This document shows, in pieces, positions 9,751 through 18,307 of a stretch of 34,533 nt of DNA. A model generated the notes under the pieces. That model had not been told where the DNA came from. It did no database searches and was given only the letters and a program-made list of their open reading frames with translations. Origin of the DNA: Eubacteriaceae bacterium (GTDB lineage Bacteria; Bacillota; Clostridia; Peptostreptococcales; Anaerovoracaceae); the NCBI GenBank assembly GCA_029012125.1, contig JAQXLM010000053.1, positions 1 through 34,533 on the forward strand, written 5' to 3'. The translations under genes and the position numbers were made by a program. Within the stretch, counting starts at the first letter, position 1. Every line of letters begins with the position of its first letter.

Positions 9751-9839
9751 GATTTAAGCCGTTTTATAGCAAAATAATAGAGGACCAATATATCTACCAA
9801 TATAAATAAAATCGCTTAAATCGCAAAATAGAGCCTCTA
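9751..9839. repeat. Interlaced inverted repeats in intergenic DNA (pseudoknot-compatible)
   Basis: GATTTAAGC (9751-9759) / GCTTAAATC (9814-9822) interlaced with TAGAGG (9778-9783) / CCTCTA (9834-9839), the latter followed by ATTTTTTT. Confidence 0.4.
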
Positions 9840-9862
9840 ATTTTTTTAGATATCCCATAATA

Positions 9863-9903
9863 AAAACCCTCTGATATTGTAATTGCAATATTTAGAGGGT
9901 TTT
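9863..9903. terminator. Bidirectional terminator-like hairpin between convergent genes
   Basis: AAAACCCTCT (9863-9872) / AGAGGGTTTT (9894-9903) with inner ATATTG/CAATAT pairing; T-rich tails on both strands. Confidence 0.75.
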
Positions 9904-9969
9904 GCCGTTCTTGTATAGTTGAAAGCATGTCTTAAGGTGATATGTGGCTGTAGCCTGGTGGATATATAA

Positions 9970-10003
9970 AACTATTCCCAAAATTATGATTTTAGGAATA
10001 GTT
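9970..10003 (-). terminator. Hairpin downstream of the GNAT gene, possible terminator
   Basis: AACTATTCC (9970-9978) / GGAATAGTT (9995-10003) with inner AAAAT/ATTTT pairing, followed on the - strand by TTATATA. Confidence 0.5.
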
Positions 10004-10016
10004 ATGATCGTTTATT

Positions 10017-10625
10017 CTAAAAAAATATCCGGTTGAATTCTTTTACTGACTCACTATTCTTTTCATCATCGTATATATCAGATTCATAATACTTACCGCC
10101 TCTAGCATTGGACAAATATTTTGACTGTAGCTCCATCGCCATGAAAGCCGGATAATTGTATCCATTGCAATCTGTGATACCAAATTCTGACGCTTCCACA
10201 AAACCAAACTGTGGATAATATTCAGGTCTACCAAAGAAAAGAATTGCACCAAAGCCCATACTTTTCGCCTTTTTTATCATTGTCTTAATAAGTTTACCGC
10301 CAACGCCTTTCCTTTGATGTTCCGGCAAAACGCTAAGTGGTCCAAAGTTAAGAACATTAAGACTTTCATTATGTATTTTCACAACTGCATGGCTACATAT
10401 GATATGTCCTACAATTTCACCATCGATCTCAGCAACTAGGCTTAAAGGTAAAATGCCATCACGCCTTCTGAGTTCGTGTACCATCCAGTGCTCATATGGA
10501 CACCCTATTCCACCCTGCTCAATTCTTCCGGGATACGAAAATGCTTCTTTAGTTATTTCCTCGACTTTTCGGTAATCTTCCGGTCTCTCTACTCGAATGC
10601 TTATATCTATTTTATTCTTTCTCAT
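10017..10625 (-). CDS. GNAT family N-acetyltransferase
   Basis: 202 aa; FGPLSVLPEHQRKGVGGKLIKTMIKKAKSMGFGAILFFGRPEYYPQFGF. Confidence 0.88.
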   Translation of the reverse strand: MRKNKIDISIRVERPEDYRKVEEITKEAFSYPGRIEQGGIGCPYEHWMVHELRRRDGILPLSLVAEIDGEIVGHIICSHAVVKIHNESLNVLNFGPLSVLPEHQRKGVGGKLIKTMIKKAKSMGFGAILFFGRPEYYPQFGFVEASEFGITDCNGYNYPAFMAMELQSKYLSNARGGKYYESDIYDDEKNSESVKEFNRIFF

Positions 10626-10645
10626 TTCTACCTCGATTAATTAAT

Positions 10646-11497
10646 TCATTCATCTTTCTCTGCAATTGCAAAAATTCCCGCTCGCCTAAAACTTCCCATT
10701 CCATTAGGCATTACATATTTGTCATAGTAATCGCATAACTCAAGAAATTCGTCATCTGAACTTATATGGTTAATCTTATCATGAACATCGTCATTTTCAT
10801 TCTGACGATATAAATGCAGTAGATATAAATGAGTCAGACTACCTATACTTCTACATTCTATAACCTTCATTCCATTTGCTTCTATAATGCCGGTAAATTC
10901 CTCCGGAGTATATGCTTTTAATTCGGATATACTGGTTAGCTGATCTGCATCATCATAGTCCGCTTTGTTAAAATATCCTTCAGTCATCATCACTTTGACA
11001 GATGGATGTATTCGTCCAAGCTTTGTTAAGCTGTAATTTAGCCATGTGGCAGTCATACAGGCTTTACTGGATACAGACAGCATTACTTTTTTTCCAACAC
11101 GACAGGCTTCAGAGATTACATCGTTAGCCCTACTACCAGAGAAAGAAATAGCACCATCAAAACACAAAACTAAGTCGAACTCATCTGTTTCAAAGATATC
11201 TAGATTGACCGCATTTCTTTTTATGAATTCTATGTTATCTAGACCTTCTGCATTTTCTTTCGCAAGTCTGATCATTTCGTCGGATAAATCTAAATGAACT
11301 ACATCGTATCCCATTTTAGCCAACGGAATTGAAAATGCACCTGTGGCTGCACCAATATCAAGGATTTTCTAAACATTATGTAAATGGTCTTGAATAGCTT
11401 TAAACCGAAGAAGACGATTAATCATTTCATCATCATAGTCAACTTCCTCGATTTCAGAAATTATATTCCAAAATTCTTCATGTTTTTCAAAGTTCAT
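10646..11497 (-). pseudogene. Class I SAM-dependent methyltransferase with one in-frame TAG (codon 43)
   Basis: Upstream of ORF 10646..11323 the same frame reads MNFEKHEEFWNIISEIEEVDYDDEMINRLLRFKAIQDHLHNV*KILDIGAATGAFSIPLAKMGYDVVHLDLSDEM from an ATG at 11497 with RBS AGAGGTGA; the TAG lies at 11371-11369 just before motif I. Confidence 0.82.
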
Positions 11498-11568
11498 TTG
11501 TCGTCACCTCTTATTATCTATTAATGATACCATTGTGCCTGGGCATGATACATTTCAGCAGCTGAAAA

Positions 11569-12090
11569 CTATTCATTTATTTTATCAAGGTTTTTCCATC
11601 CATAGCGTATGATGGAGATAATCATAGAGATTTCACTGACAACCTCGTCCAGAATTCCTGCCCATGATCCGACGATAATATCGTATATAATCCACAATGG
11701 TGAATTAACAAACATGCCAACAATTCGTATTTTACGTGCATTATGCGTATATCCACCTATTGTGGCCGCAATATTGGCTGCAACAGGCAAAAGTGATAAC
11801 CACCCAGACCACGTTGCAACAAGTGCTGCCAGTTGCATTATGCAAATAACAACACACATCTTTTTGCTGCGAGCGAATTCTATTTTGCTACCAAGACAAA
11901 ATGATCTAAAGGTATTAATTATGTAGCTTATTCCGCCTGTTATAGCACCAAGTAAAATCAGATGAATGGTGTAAAACAAATAGGACAAAAACTGTACTTT
12001 AAATAGATTTTTATTGCTCTTGCACTGGAATGATAAGAAAAACAGAGCCGTTCCTATCAGTCCGATAGCTTGTATAAAAATATTGCTCAT
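11569..12090 (-). CDS. YgjV-family inner membrane protein
   Basis: 173 aa, multi-TM; IQAIGLIGTALFFLSFQCKSNKNLFKVQFLSYLFYTIHLILLGAITGG. Confidence 0.75.
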   Translation of the reverse strand: MSNIFIQAIGLIGTALFFLSFQCKSNKNLFKVQFLSYLFYTIHLILLGAITGGISYIINTFRSFCLGSKIEFARSKKMCVVICIMQLAALVATWSGWLSLLPVAANIAATIGGYTHNARKIRIVGMFVNSPLWIIYDIIVGSWAGILDEVVSEISMIISIIRYGWKNLDKINE

Positions 12091-12120
12091 AGTTTAATAG
12101 TATCTCCAATTATAAAATAG

Positions 12121-13611
12121 CTAATCTATAAGCTTCCTCTGAACTTCCCTGTACAGCTTTTCATCTACTGCAGGAATACTATGATCAGCACTGCTTGATG
12201 CTGCCAGAATTGACACATCTCCGGTAGCATATCCAAAGTGTCTTGCCAACGGACCTTGATTAAATCCTAAGCTTTGAATTCTTCTATATGGTATCCATGT
12301 AACCTCTCTGGTAAATGCACCTGTAACCAGAACAAGCGTTTCTTCATCTACGCCTACCCCTTCTGTCTTTAGTCTTAAAAGCAAGTATACAAAGTAGAAA
12401 ATAAAAAGACCTATTCCAATAATGATGACCCCAATTTGCAAAACCTGTGGAAGTTCAAGCTTTGGAAGAGCAAGATTAATAAGCAGACTTGAAAGTACTG
12501 TAAGAATTCCTCCAGTGATAAATAACCCGGGTAAATTTGAACAAAGTGAACAAGGTTTACGCATAATGAGTTCAGGTTCCTCTATAATATATTCGGGTAA
12601 TAGCCGAGCAAGAATTTTTGATATTTCCTCTTTCTTTTCTGACAAGAGCAAAAGTGAATTTTCTTCATCTTCATCACCTACACCTATGCATATAACCTCA
12701 ACATCCTGTCTTCCGAATATTCGTGATATTAGACGCGCCCTAACCTTTACAGTGTTTATTTTGTCCACAGGCATCACATACTGACGCCTCTTAATAAGGC
12801 CATAAGAGAGAATTATACGATTGTCTACTCTCTTGGCACGAAAATCATAATATCTGAAGAAATCCTTTAGAAGACCGTAGAAGCTAGACGCTATCATCCA
12901 TAAAAATGCCAGCGCTCCTCCTAAGACGGAAATGATCTTTGATAAACTGAACTCACCTACTCCACCTGTAAGAATAAAATAACCGGTTACCGAAGCCAGA
13001 AGTATTATTATAAATACCACTGTTGAAATGCTCACAGAGTATATGCAATGCATTGCAACCTGCCCCGGTGTATAGCAGACATCAAAGTCTTCAGCGATGG
13101 TTTCTACCTCAGTCTGCACTGTATGATCCTTGTCGTTTAGCTGAGACAGTATGTGGTTTCTAAAAGCCTTTGCATCAGTAAACTTCAGTACGATCTTAAT
13201 GTCAGTTTCGTTAGCTGTGCTTTGAGAGTTGGTATCTATTTTTATCTTGCAGGTACCTATAATACGCTCAAAGAGGTTCTGTTCCAGATTGATATTTGAA
13301 ATGTTTTTTATGTTGAAACTCTTTCGTACTGTTCTTAAAGTAAGTCTTTCCACAAGAATGGTCTCTTCATCTACGGAAATCCATGTTTTAAGATATATTA
13401 TGACCTGATAACCGATATACAGCAGTAAAATCAGACTTACTATGGCAAAGCCTATCAAAGCCTCAAAAAGATTGGCTACTTCACTTGCTTCCCGTAGCAT
13501 ATCTATAGCATCTCCGATATTATATATGAAGATTAGGATAATACCTATCATAAGAGCTCCCAGGTTTTCAATGATAACACTGGGATGACAACGAAATCTA
13601 CTGTTCTTCAT
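12121..13611 (-). CDS. YdbT-like bacterial PH-domain membrane protein
   Basis: 496 aa; repeated TM pairs plus PH-like modules (VDEETILVERLTLRTVRKSFNIKNISNINLEQNLFERIIGTCKIKI; RRQYVMPVDKINTVKVRARLISRIFGRQDVEVI; REVTWIPYRRIQSLGFNQGPLARHFGYATGDVSI). Confidence 0.82.
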   Translation of the reverse strand: MKNSRFRCHPSVIIENLGALMIGIILIFIYNIGDAIDMLREASEVANLFEALIGFAIVSLILLLYIGYQVIIYLKTWISVDEETILVERLTLRTVRKSFNIKNISNINLEQNLFERIIGTCKIKIDTNSQSTANETDIKIVLKFTDAKAFRNHILSQLNDKDHTVQTEVETIAEDFDVCYTPGQVAMHCIYSVSISTVVFIIILLASVTGYFILTGGVGEFSLSKIISVLGGALAFLWMIASSFYGLLKDFFRYYDFRAKRVDNRIILSYGLIKRRQYVMPVDKINTVKVRARLISRIFGRQDVEVICIGVGDEDEENSLLLLSEKKEEISKILARLLPEYIIEEPELIMRKPCSLCSNLPGLFITGGILTVLSSLLINLALPKLELPQVLQIGVIIIGIGLFIFYFVYLLLRLKTEGVGVDEETLVLVTGAFTREVTWIPYRRIQSLGFNQGPLARHFGYATGDVSILAASSSADHSIPAVDEKLYREVQRKLID

Positions 13612-14098
13612 CGTTTTCCGCCTCCTTGCGTTCAGCGATAACGATTTCGTTGATTCTGTTCTTCAATCTTTCTGCAATAGCCTCAGCAACATCTTTATCC
13701 AGATAAGAAATTTCCAGATCGCTTCCGGCAGTAATAACCTTTATCTGGGTTAAACCAAATGCACGATAAATAGGTCCCGATGAAAGTTCTATTTTATGAA
13801 GTCTTTCCATAGGAATTATCTCTGTTCGAATAATAATGAAACCTTTACGAACCTCAAGCTCCACATCTGTTAAACGATATTTATATATGGCATATGAAAC
13901 CCCAGGTGAAACAGCGGTGTATACAAATAGCAGAATAAATGCTCCTAGAGTTATGTAGTTAATAAATGATGGCCATATGTCATGAAAGACTATGGTAACG
14001 CCAATCAGTACAGCACTAATAATCACAAATCTTATTAAAGCTTTTACATACATGCAGATGCGTGCTTTTTTCCCCAGTCTTTTGTATTCGGTATCCAT
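13598..14098 (-). CDS. YdbS-like bacterial PH-domain protein
   Basis: 166 aa; two TMs followed by RLTDVELEVRKGFIIIRTEIIPMERLHKIELSSGPIYRAFGLTQIKVITAGSD; overlaps the YdbT-like gene by 14 nt. Confidence 0.82.
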   Translation of the reverse strand: MDTEYKRLGKKARICMYVKALIRFVIISAVLIGVTIVFHDIWPSFINYITLGAFILLFVYTAVSPGVSYAIYKYRLTDVELEVRKGFIIIRTEIIPMERLHKIELSSGPIYRAFGLTQIKVITAGSDLEISYLDKDVAEAIAERLKNRINEIVIAERKEAENDEEQ

Positions 14099-14220
14099 TA
14101 ATATCCCCTCTCTCTGATATAATATAACGCTTCGATATTGTTTTTACTTATCTATTTTATCATATCTAAGGAAGGTTTCAATGTTTTGATTTAAAGTATA
14201 TCTATAATCCCCTTTTGATT

Positions 14221-15729
14221 TTATACCGTGTATGTTTCTTTTAATTCGTAAACTGAAAGTCGATATGCCAGATAAGATTCGGCTATACATATTGCCAGTA
14301 TTACTAAGCTTCCATTAATCGGATTAATGTGTTTGAAAGGCATTAAAGCTACAAGCAAAATAATGTGCATTGCGGCTTCACCTGCGAGACATAAACCACT
14401 AGCAAAACGACTTGTTTTATGTGTGACAGGATCTCTCCATTTACTGGCAAAAGTGGTGTTGAATATTGCCCAGCCACTTAGTGCAAGTGTAATTGCTGCA
14501 GTAATCAGTATGAGAATAATAAATCCGACAATCGTCTCAAATCTGTTGTTTACGGGACCTAAAAGCTCTGGTATCATGGTATCCATTGATGCAGACTCAA
14601 ATCCTAAGGCTGTACAGCCGGCAATGATTATATAGAAAAGCATGGGAAGGATAAACATGCATTTAAAACCAATTTTAATATGAGTTTTAACCAGATCTTC
14701 AGTCCGGATTGGCAGCATATAATAGAAAGATGCATTTTCGTCAAAGAGTAAAGATGTATTCCATTCCTGAACTTGTGTTGCCAGAGTACACATCACCGTA
14801 TTTAACAGGATAATGATGAGTGATCCGCTGATATGAAGCTTATCCAACAGTAAAAGCATGGCAGGAATAATTAATGCTACACTTGTCCAGTCTGACATTT
14901 TTCCATTAACACTAACAAGTTTCGAATAGGCCTTTTTTTTGCTTAGAGAATAATTCTCATCAAAGACTTTAACCTCTTTTTTCTTTGATACTGCCCTACC
15001 AGTCTTAGAGGAAAGTCTGTGGAAAATAAATGACAAAGCTGCTAAAACTGCAATTTTTGAAAATATAAGTAACACAGGAGAGATATTGATATTTCTGTCC
15101 AGTATCATTCTTGGAATTACTGTTGTACTTAAAAATACAATCCATGTAATGCTGACTCCGGCATTATTTCGTTCAATTTTAGTTCCCGGGTTTCTTTTGT
15201 GTGAACGATTTGCTGAATACTCATATGCTGCTGTAATACATGTGGAGAGCATTAAAAAGAATAATATCTCAGCAATCAGAATTAAATATATCTGCTTATC
15301 TGAATAACTGTAAATGTTTCCACAATACAGCCACTTTAAAAAGCTTGTAAGTTTTTCCAAGGAAAAACCATTTATTTCTAAATATAATCCGCATACTGTA
15401 AGATAAAAACCAAGTACTGCGAAAAATACGCATAATAACCCTGCAATGTATCTTCCTCTTTGTATTATTTTTTCACTAACAGGAAGCATATTAATAAGTA
15501 TTCCCGTATCGCCATATCTACTGTCAACAAATATTCGGTACAGAGTTCTGGATAAGAAGGTAACTCCTATGACAACACAGAAAAAACCGACGATTGATAG
15601 AGGGAAATAAACATCTATCATTAACACTGTAACTATACCTATGGCTATCAGTCCAACAGTAGCTGCTGAATCATCTCTTGCCAGCAATAAATTAAGCTTT
15701 GTCATCTCCCACACTGTTGTTTTTCTCAT
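14221..15729 (-). CDS. ABC-2-like transporter permease subunit (multi-TM membrane protein)
   Basis: 502 aa, many TM segments; overlaps the upstream ABC ATPase gene. Confidence 0.7.
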   Translation of the reverse strand: MRKTTVWEMTKLNLLLARDDSAATVGLIAIGIVTVLMIDVYFPLSIVGFFCVVIGVTFLSRTLYRIFVDSRYGDTGILINMLPVSEKIIQRGRYIAGLLCVFFAVLGFYLTVCGLYLEINGFSLEKLTSFLKWLYCGNIYSYSDKQIYLILIAEILFFLMLSTCITAAYEYSANRSHKRNPGTKIERNNAGVSITWIVFLSTTVIPRMILDRNINISPVLLIFSKIAVLAALSFIFHRLSSKTGRAVSKKKEVKVFDENYSLSKKKAYSKLVSVNGKMSDWTSVALIIPAMLLLLDKLHISGSLIIILLNTVMCTLATQVQEWNTSLLFDENASFYYMLPIRTEDLVKTHIKIGFKCMFILPMLFYIIIAGCTALGFESASMDTMIPELLGPVNNRFETIVGFIILILITAAITLALSGWAIFNTTFASKWRDPVTHKTSRFASGLCLAGEAAMHIILLVALMPFKHINPINGSLVILAICIAESYLAYRLSVYELKETYTV

Positions 15730-16453
15730 CTCTAAACATCTCCTTTAATGCTCCCTCCAGTGACATTCCGTATTCACTTCTTAACCGGTCTGAATCAATG
15801 AACCTTTCAACCCTTCCCCTTTTCAGTACAATGACAGAATCGAATAATCTTTCAATGTCACGAACAAGATGTGTTACAATTAGCATTGTACCTTTAGGAT
15901 TGAAATTCTCGATTATCAGATCAAGAATATGATCCCTTGCTTCAATATCCACTCCACCTATAGGTTCGTCCAGCAGGTAAAGCCTGGCGTTTCTGGACAT
16001 TACGAGACAGACCTGCAACTTATCAAGCATCCCCTTCGACATTTCCTTAGGTGTCTGCTGCATTTTTATATCAAAGCCATTTAAGAGGCGATTGCATTTA
16101 TTTTCGTCAAAGTCATCGTAAAAAGTCTTATATATCTTTACTATATTACGAACATTCATATCAGCCGGTAGCCCGCTCTTATCAGGCAGATATGCAACCA
16201 TAGCTTTTGTCGCTGCGCTCGGCTTAATTCCATCAATCAGAACCTCTCCGTCATATTCCGCATAAAGTCCGGCCAGAATCTTAAGAAGGGTTGTCTTACC
16301 GCTCCCATTAGGTCCTAAAATACCGATAATCCGACCTTCAGGAATCTGAAGGTTAATGTCATCTAAAGCACGAATACTGTCAAAGTCTTTTGTAAGACTC
16401 TTAATATCAACTATTGATTTTTCAACCAGCCTTAAACCTTCTCTCATAATCAT
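15692..16453 (-). CDS. ABC transporter ATP-binding protein (YtrB-like)
   Basis: 253 aa; Walker A GPNGSGKTT, SKGMLDKLQVCLVMSRNARLYLLDEPIGGVD. Confidence 0.93.
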   Translation of the reverse strand: MIMREGLRLVEKSIVDIKSLTKDFDSIRALDDINLQIPEGRIIGILGPNGSGKTTLLKILAGLYAEYDGEVLIDGIKPSAATKAMVAYLPDKSGLPADMNVRNIVKIYKTFYDDFDENKCNRLLNGFDIKMQQTPKEMSKGMLDKLQVCLVMSRNARLYLLDEPIGGVDIEARDHILDLIIENFNPKGTMLIVTHLVRDIERLFDSVIVLKRGRVERFIDSDRLRSEYGMSLEGALKEMFRDEKNNSVGDDKA

Positions 16454-16848
16454 CCAATCCTTTCACTTTCAGAATCTTCCATCAGTACTGTATCACACCT
16501 TTTTCGAAAAAAATCCATAATATCATTATCATTGTATCCAAGAACAGTCATTTCTTTTCTAAATCTGTCCGCAGCTTCCATTGCAAGTTTTTCTTTTAAC
16601 TCTGAGATTAGGGATGAATTTTTTGTAACAAATCTGCCGCTGGTACGTTCTGAAACCAGTAAACCTTCTCTCTCAAGTTCATTGAGTGCTCGCTGCATAG
16701 TATTAGGGTTTACTTCGAATTCAGAGGCCAGGTCTCTTACAGATGGAACACGCATTCCGGGTAACAGTTCTCCTGAGGCTATAGCCTCCCTTACATTATT
16801 CATTATCTGCATGTAGATTGGCATATTATCATGTAATCTCTTATCCAC
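16450..16848 (-). CDS. GntR family transcriptional regulator (YtrA subfamily-like)
   Basis: 132 aa; MPIYMQIMNNVREAIASGELLPGMRVPSVRDLASEFEVNPNTMQRALNELEREGLLVSERTSGRFV with a short C-terminal tail; overlaps the ABC ATPase gene by 4 nt. Confidence 0.92.
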   Translation of the reverse strand: MDKRLHDNMPIYMQIMNNVREAIASGELLPGMRVPSVRDLASEFEVNPNTMQRALNELEREGLLVSERTSGRFVTKNSSLISELKEKLAMEAADRFRKEMTVLGYNDNDIMDFFRKRCDTVLMEDSESERIG

Positions 16849-16881
16849 TTAGGTCACCTCCACTTTTTATAAAAATAATCC

Positions 16882-16935
16882 ACTGTTATTGTATTATCTA
16901 TTTAGTACAATAATACAGTAATACAATTTTGTCAA
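16882..16935 (-). promoter_or_regulatory. Promoter and dyad operator for the GntR-ABC operon
   Basis: - strand TTGACA (16935-16930), 17 nt spacer, TATTGT (16912-16907). Imperfect dyad ACTGTTATTGTA...TACAATAATACAGT (16882-16919) overlaps the -10. Confidence 0.6.
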
Positions 16936-16950
16936 TAAAAATTTGTCAAT

Positions 16951-16979
16951 AAAAAAGAATCGCTTTTTTTCAGCGACTC
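16951..16979 (-). terminator. Rho-independent terminator after the amidohydrolase gene
   Basis: - strand GAGTCGCT / AGCGATTC stem (one G-T wobble) followed by T6. Confidence 0.85.
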
Positions 16980-16996
16980 TTTTAAATGTTATAATT

Positions 16997-18277
16997 CTAC
17001 AGCTGTTTATCTAATTCTATTTCAACTTGCTGTATTTTCTTTGTTTTAGGTAATTCATATATTTTATCCTGCATGACAACCATCTGAACATTTCTAAGGG
17101 CCTTAAGGTCGTTCAGAGGATTAGACTTTACAACTATCATTTCTGCAAGCTTTCCCTTTTCAATTGATCCTGTAATATCATCAATTCCGGCCAGGGTTGC
17201 ATTAAGCAATGTAGCTGAGTAAATTGCAAAGCTTTCACTTACACCACAGTATTTTACATAGTAGTATAATTCTCTCCACATATCATATTGTGTAACATAA
17301 GGACATGCCGTATCTGTACCAAGACCTACCGGGATACCGTTTTTCAAGCAATCCTTAGCCATGGAGACTATGCCGTCAAATACTATTTTTCCGTTTTCCT
17401 GCTGTTCATATGTAGCATGGGAAACATTTCTGTCAAAGACAGCAAATGGCAGAGCCGGCGACAGCGTTGATACGTGAAAAGCTTTCTTATCTTTAAACAG
17501 TTTAATTATGTCATCTGATGGTTTTGCTCCGTGTTCTATGGAATCAACACCGTTTTCCAGGGCTACCTTCACACCTTCAGGACTTTCAACGTGGGCTGCC
17601 ACTTTATAACCTAACCGATGGGCCCTATCACAGGCTGCCCTTACTATTTCCGGTTTCATTCTCAGAACTCCGGGTTCACCAACCTTTTCTGCATCAAGCA
17701 CACCACCTGTAATCATAAGCTTAATAATGTCAGGCTTATCTTTAGCAATGATGTCTACGTATTTTACTGCATCATCAGGTGTTTCTGCTTCATATGCAAG
17801 AGAACCGGCCATATGACCTCCTGGTACGGAAATGGCCATGTTAGATGCAAGAATTCGCGGTCCTATTCTCTTTCCGGCGTTTATCTCATCTCTTACAGAT
17901 GTATCAAAGTCAGCAATTCCACCTACTGTTCGAATGGTCGTAACACCACTCATAAGCTGCATCTTTGCAAAGCCTGCAACCAGATGTTTTCCAAAACTCC
18001 TTGTTAAAGAATTGGAAGTTATAAGCCTTACAAGCTTGACAGGATCTGACTGCTTTTTCCTGGGTTTTCCTGAACCTGCTAGATGCACATGCATATTGAT
18101 AAGTCCTGGCATAATGTAACTACCCAAAAGGTCCACTTTTTCATAATCTGAAGGTACATTTTTATCATCAATTATGTCTGATATTATTCCTTCATCAGCA
18201 AGAATAGCCTTTCCGTACTGTGGACACATGTTTTCACTGCCGTCAAGTACTATTCCGTTTATATACGCTCTTTTCAT
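16997..18277 (-). CDS. Amidohydrolase family protein (imidazolonepropionase-like)
   Basis: 426 aa; YIMPGLINMHVHLAG metal-binding motif, VAAHVESPEGVKVALENGVDSIEHG, GLGTDTACPYV, TGSIEKGKLAEMIVV. Confidence 0.92.
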   Translation of the reverse strand: MKRAYINGIVLDGSENMCPQYGKAILADEGIISDIIDDKNVPSDYEKVDLLGSYIMPGLINMHVHLAGSGKPRKKQSDPVKLVRLITSNSLTRSFGKHLVAGFAKMQLMSGVTTIRTVGGIADFDTSVRDEINAGKRIGPRILASNMAISVPGGHMAGSLAYEAETPDDAVKYVDIIAKDKPDIIKLMITGGVLDAEKVGEPGVLRMKPEIVRAACDRAHRLGYKVAAHVESPEGVKVALENGVDSIEHGAKPSDDIIKLFKDKKAFHVSTLSPALPFAVFDRNVSHATYEQQENGKIVFDGIVSMAKDCLKNGIPVGLGTDTACPYVTQYDMWRELYYYVKYCGVSESFAIYSATLLNATLAGIDDITGSIEKGKLAEMIVVKSNPLNDLKALRNVQMVVMQDKIYELPKTKKIQQVEIELDKQL

Positions 18278-18307
18278 CTATTTCCCCCTCTAGCTACGTC
18301 CTACCTG

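Noticed and set aside
9943-9965. GTGGCTGTAGCCTGGTGGA as a tRNA fragment
   Set aside because: Superficial resemblance to a D-arm only; no acceptor stem, anticodon arm or T-loop in the flanks
17618-18007. 129-aa + strand ORF
   Set aside because: Antisense to a well-supported amidohydrolase; Cys/Tyr-rich low-plausibility translation
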